This document shows positions 58,581-64,000 of a stretch of DNA of 64,000 nucleotides, piece after piece. Location of the stretch: assembly GCA_964017185.1 (NCBI GenBank), contig OZ024884.1, positions 15,412,048 to 15,476,047 of the forward strand. The letters run 5' to 3'. The notes beneath the pieces are model-generated. The model saw only the letters and a program-made list of their open reading frames with translations, was not told the origin of the DNA and searched no databases. The stretch's first letter is position 1; each line of letters opens with the position of its first letter. Source of the stretch: Rugalucina vietnamica. Lineage: Eukaryota; Mollusca; Bivalvia; Lucinida; Lucinidae. A program made the translations under genes and the position numbers.

Positions 58581-59597
58581 CGTGGCTTGTCCCAAAAGTC
58601 CCGTTACACATACATTTTATTCTGAACGCATAACAGGAACATACAACAGTTACTCATGCAGAATAACTGGCCATATAGGAACTTATTTTACTGTTCAAAA
58701 TGATACCCACTTCGTTGACCTCACTGCTACAGTTACCTTGGTTACCATAAGTAGGCATGACCGGAGCAAGTCAAATTATGCAAAATGTTTTCGTAATTTC
58801 TATTTTTCACAATCTGCTAAATCAATATAGGTATAATGCGATCATTTAGAAAAATATACCAGCCTACTACTATTCTAGGAGCATTATTTAGTAATAATTT
58901 TATGAAATTTGAGAACGATTTGATAGTTTGGGAGACAAATAAAGACGCTTACCTATAAAAATTCAACGACAAAATTACGACGTCGGCAAAAACATGCGGA
59001 GCAGAAAATACAGGGTCGTTATATTTAAGCATCTAAAACGTGTTCTTTAATGGAAACAAAGCAAATGTTTAGCTTGATATTAGTTGGTGACTTCATTACT
59101 AGAACACAACACCTACTTTTAAAACGATACAGCAGCTTACAGTAATATTACTTGACCTAGTGCAACATGCGCAGTAATTTACAGTGTATAGCATTTGGTT
59201 AATTATTCTTATTTTGCATGGATGATCTTTATAGCATTATTTTGACAATTTGCTTATAATTGTTTTACTCAGATTTTCAAATATATGCTACGGTATCGTT
59301 TAGCTAAATATAAATCAAATTTTGAAATTTTTTTATTTGTTTGTAGTGTATTTATCCAAACGGCAAAATATTAAGAAAAAATCAAAATTAACGGCAACGT
59401 AATTAGACCTGCTCCGGTGCAGTAGGGGTACAAGGGTTCAAACTTCCACTGCATTTTAACAAATGCACGTAGCAGTACGAAAATTTGCCCCCAAAGCTCT
59501 TAGACATAGTACTTGGTGATCATAAGTGCTGTAAGCTCTGACGAGTTCTTATCGTGGCAAAACAGTGAGTGTAATGGGACTTTTTGGACAACCCTCG
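58581..59597. mobile_element. Mariner-like TIR element, 1,017 bp
   Basis: Ends are CGTGGCTTGTCCCAAAAGTC and the complement of GACTTTTTGGACAACCCTCG. TA flanks both sides (58,579-58,580; 59,598-59,599), while copy 1 of the duplication has a single TA at 53,188-53,189. An open frame of about 80 codons (TFYSERITGTYNSYSCRITG onward to 58,828) is not transposase-like. The element is non-autonomous. Confidence 0.92.
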
Positions 59598-59640
59598 TAT
59601 AGCCTTCTGCATCCTAATTTCGCTAAATGATGGTAGTGTA

Positions 59641-59908
59641 CTTGCCCATGCACAATACAGAGATTTATTTCAGCTGTAAAAAATGAAAATTTCGTTGGAA
59701 AGAATTTGACATTTTTAATATTTTTGTTCAAAACATAGTTTGTGGTTACAAGTTAGAACCGCCTCGACGTTCTAACGAGTACCCACAATCTATATTTTGG
59801 AGCAAAAATAAAAAAAAAAATATAGGTATACCCCTGCATACCCCAGTTTTACTATATAAAATTGGGGTTTAAGGGGGTGTAGATTTCACGGACATGTTTT
59901 CCTGATTA
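59641..59908 (-). mobile_element. Family A MITE (duplication copy 2)
   Basis: Nearly identical to 53223-53495. Confidence 0.88.
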
Positions 59909-60221
59909 GTAATGGGTCTAGAATTTACGGATGTTTCAGAGCTTGGGACCTGGGGCGACATTGGATACAAACACAAATGGAGATCGAGCTTTACGAACGA
60001 AGACCTGAGGTATAAAATCCCAATTTCGGATTTGGATTAGCTGGCTAACCTGCACTCTGATTCATTTAGTGACCTTGCTCCTCTTCCAAGAGGTCTAACG
60101 GAATTCCGTCCATGTCTGGTCGATTAAAATTGACATGTTATCGAGGCTTTTAATTCGACTTCTAGGTACCTCGATGACAGCAGGTATCACAGCATAAGTG
60201 GACACCGCACTTTCCCACAAA

Positions 60222-60584
60222 AAGGTACAAGTAGGCAAAGATCAGGAAAAGGCGCAATCAGAAAAAGATTCCCACTCCAAAAACCGAGGTGGGAAAAAAC
60301 CAAACCAACAATCAGGTACTTATACCATGAAACATATCGTAAGCCGAATGAGCAGCTATTTTCCCAATAGGTGGCCACTCAGTTACCTTAACTTAACTAA
60401 AATTATGAAAACACACATAAGGCGCCAACAGCACAAAAAAGTTTTTAAACACCAAGACATAAAACAAAAAGAACCACCACAGAAGTATCGACTTGGAACG
60501 ATCAGTAACACAAAGTTACTGGCGGGCTTAAACCGATTTTACATGGCCATAACCTCACCCTCAGCTTCCGCAGTGGTTCAGTGA
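60222..60584 (-). mobile_element. RT retroelement 3' tail inserted in duplication copy 2
   Basis: Absent from the matching place in copy 1 (53,806). Runs AGGTACAAGTAGGCAAAG to CCGCAGTGGTTCA. Confidence 0.92.
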
Positions 60585-61001
60585 TATACAAGAAATAAGA
60601 AAAAACATATTAAGAAAGTAATAAACATAGATACCAACGTTTAACATGGAAAACGGAAAGCAGGGTGAGCAGCTATTGAAGGTATTAGGTGGTCACAGTG
60701 CTAGCTTGGACAGAACAAGTAAAATGCAGAGGGCTAAGTGAACAGCCAAATTATAATCGGGTGGCCACAAAGCCATGCAACATGAAACTCGTAATAGGAA
60801 TAACTTTGATAAGTGTGAACCACAACAGTAGTACCGCCTTGGAACGGTCAGTTATAAATAACTGGGGGGCTTAAACCGGTTTTACATGGCCATAACCTCA
60901 CCCTCAGCTTCTGCAGTGGTTCATAACATTTAGTTAGTTATTCGGTCCTCGTGGTGAATCTCTAACTAGTCAATGAATCATCAAGATTCATTGACTAGTT
61001 A
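60585..61001 (-). mobile_element. Second RT retroelement tail segment with snap-back 5' end
   Basis: Repeats the CCACAACAGTAGTACCGCC to GGTGAATCTCTAACTAGTCA part of the tail after 230 bp of other sequence. It ends with a hairpin, AACTAGTCAATGAATC / GATTCATTGACTAGTT, at 60,970-61,001. Confidence 0.8.
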
Positions 61002-61911
61002 AGTGGGGTAAAGTGCGGTCAGTTAGATATTAAGAGGTTGTACACAGTATGTGGCCAAGCTTCATGCACTGGTACTGCTATTCCATTACTTATGAAACAA
61101 ATCGCTATGTACTAAACTTATAAAACGAACCTGCACATTACATCTAGCCTCGTTTCTAATTGTACTTAAAGTGAATACGATAATGGCGTTTCCTCGTCTA
61201 TTGTTGATGTTTCTTTATTATAAAGGAGAGAAATAAGACATCGATATGCACATTGTAAAGTGAGCAGAAAGTTGTTGATGAAACAAGATATTAACAAGTA
61301 ATAACATAAAACCGCATCATAAAAGTGCAAATGCATTTCTTTGAAATCCGTTGTAAATTAGATGCTGTGCACATCCAATACCACAACAACTAATGCATTA
61401 TAAACGACAGAGAAATAATTGATAAAGAACCATAAATATATTGAATAACATATTTGGTACCAATAGAAAAACCTGCACAATTCCCATCTTTGACACCCAA
61501 AAAGGCACACTACCAATACAACCAACAGACAGGTTTTACAAGGTGTTATATACATGATATAAGAACATTGAGTTTGATCATTGTTGGAGTCGGTAATAAT
61601 AAATTATTGTGAAACTCGGATGGATCTCCCTCGTCGCATGTATCACGCATAGTGTATTTAATTGGCTACAGACCGTAACTATTTGCTTCGTCCTTCATTT
61701 GTATATCATCTCCATGTACGAAACAATACTTTTTTCCATGAGGCAACTCAAACAGAAGATTAAAAAGCATTATAATATCGTTGTATTCATTATGTAAGAA
61801 AAGTTCAGTGTGTCACTTATTTTTACTCTGGTATTTGCGAAAATAGCTCACAGTTGTACATGTAGGTAGTCACAAGTAACTTACAGAGTCGTCGGAAGGG
61901 CTCAGTAAATA

Positions 61912-62161
61912 AATACCTCCTTATACCCCACATTTATATAGCAAAACTGGGGTTTACAGGGGTAAACCTATTTTTTCTTATTTTTGCTCTAAAACATAGG
62001 CTGTAGGTACTCGTTAGAACCGCCTTGAAAAGGCGGTACTAATGTTTTCAAGGCGGTACTAATGTGTACCCATAATCTATGTTTTGAGCAATATAGCTGA
62101 ATTTTTCAATTTTAAATCAATAAAATATCTATATATATTGCATGGGCGTGTTTTCGTAATG
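61912..62161 (+). mobile_element. Family A MITE (duplication copy 2)
   Basis: Counterpart of 54715-54968. The core has an extra tandem AGGCGGTACTAATG unit. Confidence 0.85.
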
Positions 62162-62882
62162 GGGTTATCTGCAGTAAACACCCTAACACAATCATGAATG
62201 ATTTTGCACCATAAACAAGTAACTTCTCTTTCTGAAAATGGCTGATAAATCTGCAAAGTAGCATTGGCGAGACTTGAAATGGAACTTTGTTTTAAATACA
62301 ACATCCATCTTGTGCGCAATATTAAGTTGATGACAAGTTCAGAGGATTTCTACATCATAAGTTATGCTTTGTTCCATCTTGCTCGGTGTTCAAATTGTAA
62401 ATTGCCTCCGACAAGAAAATTTAAGGCACCATAACTTGTCAAAATTTAGTTAGTTATAAGAGTTTTGACATCAACTAATGGGACAACAATATTTGAAATG
62501 TCTGTCTCTGCAGGAAAGAATGTGATTTAATATATACACTTTAAGCATGATGCTATTTTGAGCACACTTCGGAGAGGACATATAAGCATGTTTCGTTTAA
62601 CGATGCAAACCCCGTTTTTTCACAAATTGCCTATATCGAGTTTGATTATACTACTATAGTGGCTCCATTGGTTTTGTAATTTAGTATTGAGGTGTTGTGC
62701 TGTTGGCACAATTTATGTGCGTTCATGTTATAGATAATCAACCGTTGAACTGATTTTGCTTCGAGTGCATAGTTTTGTAAATCAGTCCATAGTTTCAATG
62801 TCCTTTCATCCACAGGAATGTGAAAGGCCGGGACGAAAGATCAATCAAACTATTGATTAATTTACAAAACTCTGTACTCAAG

Positions 62883-63035
62883 TGTCACAGGGTATAGGTA
62901 TATAGCACACTTGTACTGCCTTGCGCAGGGGCGGAAAAAGAACGTGGCCCGACCGGGACTCGAACCCAGGGTCTCTCGCTTACCGTGCGAGCACTCTACC
63001 ACTAAGCTACCGAGCCACTCGATCGACCGGTTACA
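62883..63035 (-). repeat. 3' LTR of the TRIM (153 bp, with 38-bp extra segment)
   Basis: Identical to the 5' LTR except for one C/T difference in the A box and an additional stretch at about 62,891-62,928 near its end, bordered by repeated CAGGG. Confidence 0.83.
62945..63016 (-). ncRNA. tRNA-like cloverleaf in the 3' LTR
   Basis: Same as the 5' copy with A box TAGCTTAGTGG. Confidence 0.82.
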
Positions 63036-63047
63036 TTTTCCCCCTGC
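63036..63047 (-). promoter_or_regulatory. Polypurine tract of the TRIM
   Basis: GCAGGGGGAAAA lies directly before the 3' LTR. Confidence 0.75.
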
Positions 63048-63132
63048 TTAATTAGATTCGTCCCCGAATCTGCTCTGAACCATGCCGGAACCGACGAGAC
63101 AGTCCCTTTGCTGCTCGCAGCCCGAGCACGGA

Positions 63133-63148
63133 CCCACACTGGCCACCA
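63133..63148 (-). promoter_or_regulatory. Primer-binding site of the TRIM
   Basis: TGGTGGCCAGTG two bases after the 5' LTR complements a tRNA 3' end CACTGGCCACCA. The SINE head at about 21,950 ends in CACTGGCCAC, so the primer tRNA may be the same one that founded the SINE. Confidence 0.65.
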
Positions 63149-63150
63149 AA

Positions 63151-63265
63151 TGTCACAGGGGCGGAAAAAGAACGTGGCCCGACCGGGACTCGAACCCAGG
63201 GTCTCTCGCTTACCGTGCGAGCACTCTACCACTGAGCTACCGAGCCACTCGATCGACCGGTTACA
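63151..63265 (-). repeat. 5' LTR of the TRIM (115 bp)
   Basis: Begins TGTAACCGG and ends CTGTGACA, giving TG..CA termini. Almost all of it is tRNA-like. Confidence 0.85.
63175..63246 (-). ncRNA. tRNA-like cloverleaf in the 5' LTR
   Basis: Folds as acceptor GGCTCGG/TCGGGCC, D arm GCTC/GAGT, anticodon arm CTCGC/GCGAG and T arm CTGGG/CCCGG with loop TTCGAGT. A box TAGCTCAGTGG and B box GGTTCGAGTCC fit the Pol III consensus. The anticodon loop ACGGTAA has C in place of the universal T33 and a GGT anticodon unusual for animals, so I call it tRNA-like, not a working tRNA. Confidence 0.82.
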
Positions 63266-63289
63266 CAAGCACAAATAAGATGCTTATCT

Positions 63290-63756
63290 GTTTTATTCCA
63301 TAGACTGTAAGATCCCGATCAGCATGTTACATCTGTGCAGTTGATCAGTGTCTTTGTCGTACTGTAACTGTATAAATAGTACTATTTTAAGACAAGTTTT
63401 GTTGTGACACTGCTTTGTTTTTTTTTTAAATTTTGACACTTCCGGTGGTACATGTAATGGGTAATAATCCACATCATGAAAAAGGCACCTCTGTAAATCA
63501 GTAATGTGAATGTATAATATGATAAGCAGTGCAAAACCCTACACTTGAAGCAAACATCAGTTGATTATCAGTTGAATCTTTTTCCGCTGTAAGATCCAGA
63601 TCAGCTTGTTACGTCTGTGCAGTTGATCAGTGTCTTTGTCTTACTGTAACTGTATGAATACTACTGTTCATTAACACAAGTTTTGTTGTGAAACAGCTGT
63701 TTTCAAATTTGGACATTTCTGTATTGGGTAATAAGCCACATCATGAGAAGGGCGCC
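63290..63756. repeat. Two diverged units of the same satellite-like repeat
   Basis: Units at about 63,290 and 63,550 share GATCAGCTTGTTAC, GTGCAGTTGATCAGTGTC and a terminal CCACATCATGAGAA, which recalls the family B terminus. Confidence 0.8.
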
Positions 63757-64000
63757 TCTGAGAAAGAAGCCCCCTTTTTAGATCTACATCTTTCTGTTGC
63801 AAATGGATTTGTTTCTTCTAAAATTTATGATAAGCGCGATGATTTTGATTTTGATATAGTAAATTTTCCGTTTTTGGATGGTGACGTTCCTCGTCGTGCT
63901 TCTTATGGTGTATACATTTCGCAACTTATTAGGTTTGCTAGAGTCTGCAATCATGTTACAGACTTCAACGCTCGAAATAAATCTTTAACGGCCAAACTTC
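63757..64000 (+). pseudogene. Reverse-transcriptase fragment, cut by window edge
   Basis: An open frame of 81 codons reads KEAPFLDLHLSVANGFVSSK, IYDKRDDFDFDIVNFPFLDG, SYGVYISQLIRFARVCNHV and onward to the end of the window. The FLDL-x-I/L motif sits where RT motif 6 lies in Penelope-like and related reverse transcriptases, and the family is the same as the C-terminal fragment at 33,885. No stop is present in the visible part, so the element could be intact beyond the window. Its 5' part is missing: the frame begins directly after satellite-like sequence at about 63,755, so this copy is probably 5' truncated. Confidence 0.72.

Larger units (their letters stand above)
62883..63265 (-). mobile_element. 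TRIM-type miniature LTR element with tRNA-like LTRs
   Basis: Two direct repeats beginning TGTAACCGGTCGATCGAG on the minus strand and ending CCCCTGTGACA enclose 115 bp. Flanks are CAAG at 62,879-62,882 and 63,266-63,269, and the homologous place in duplication copy 1 (about 55,675) has no insert, so this is a single transposition event. A primer-binding site follows the 5' LTR and a purine tract precedes the 3' LTR. There is no coding capacity. Reverse transcriptase would have to come from another LTR element. Confidence 0.85.
57065..63780. repeat. Segmental duplication, copy 2
   Basis: Longer than copy 1 because of the mariner-like element (58,581), the retroelement tails (60,222) and the TRIM (62,883). 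Confidence 0.92.

Noticed and set aside
62945-63246. Two ordinary tRNA-Thr(GGT) genes
   Set aside because: C33 in the anticodon loop, a GGT anticodon not used by animal nuclear tRNA-Thr, and the surrounding LTR structure with target duplication argue for a mobile element.
63002-63303. Overlapping short proteins on both strands
   Set aside because: They are translations of the TRIM element and its tRNA-like LTRs.

Overview
This is a eukaryotic, AT-rich, intron-containing and very repeat-dense window. The repeat families (a terminal inverted repeat element beginning TGAGCCGCGTCATGAGAAAACC-like, the AGCTCACCTGAG element with tandem units, long foldbacks, and an invertebrate reverse transcriptase retroelement) and the gene types point to a bivalve mollusc, probably a heterodont clam. 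That assignment is inference from recalled repeat families; no database was searched.

Two genes can be supported, both on the minus strand. (1) Positions about 13,689 down to 6,619, and probably on to about 7: a secreted protein built from a signal-peptide exon, an EGF exon and an F5/8C-like (fucolectin/FTP) domain split over two exons. All junctions are phase 1 and GT-AG. Two further low-confidence exons near 932 and 125 would finish it. (2) Positions 41,767 down to 38,596: the last three exons of an ankyrin-repeat protein resembling ANKRD33/ANKRD33B, ending in a Ser-rich tail. Its 5' exons were not found. Both genes carry transposons within a few bases of their splice sites, and the ankyrin gene has tandem decayed copies of its exon edges.

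The rest is mobile DNA. 0-13 kb: intronic sequence of gene 1 filled with a 1.8-kb foldback, a 1.9-kb palindrome with a microsatellite core, a PIF/Harbinger-like MITE, a 2.5-kb Tc1-type TIR element and MITEs of 'family A'. 14-21.3 kb: a 7.3-kb unit with about 1-kb inverted arms, whose interior holds a Helitron-like element with four 457-bp tandem units. 21-32 kb: old dispersed repeats, a tRNA-derived SINE, 'family B' MITEs and a 1.2-kb direct duplication. 32-36 kb: a LINE C-terminal pseudogene and two convergent 3' tails of a reverse-transcriptase retroelement. 36-46 kb: the ankyrin gene, an 84-bp perfect palindrome and more MITEs. 46-50.4 kb: a 4.07-kb foldback built of degenerate tandem modules and inserted into a retroelement tail. 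51.4-63.8 kb: a segmental duplication whose two copies differ by three clean insertions, so each insertion can be read against its empty site. These are a 1,017-bp mariner-like element, a retroelement tail, and a 383-bp TRIM-type element.

The most unusual object is that TRIM (62,883-63,265, minus strand). It is a miniature LTR retroelement with TG..CA ends, a 4-bp target duplication, a primer-binding site and a polypurine tract. Its approximately 115-bp LTRs each contain a complete tRNA-like cloverleaf with A and B boxes. This is analogous to plant Cassandra elements, which carry 5S rRNA in their LTRs, but here with a tRNA-like Pol III promoter. I do not know of a described animal equivalent. 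The reverse-transcriptase fragment at the right edge (63,757-64,000) is cut by the window.
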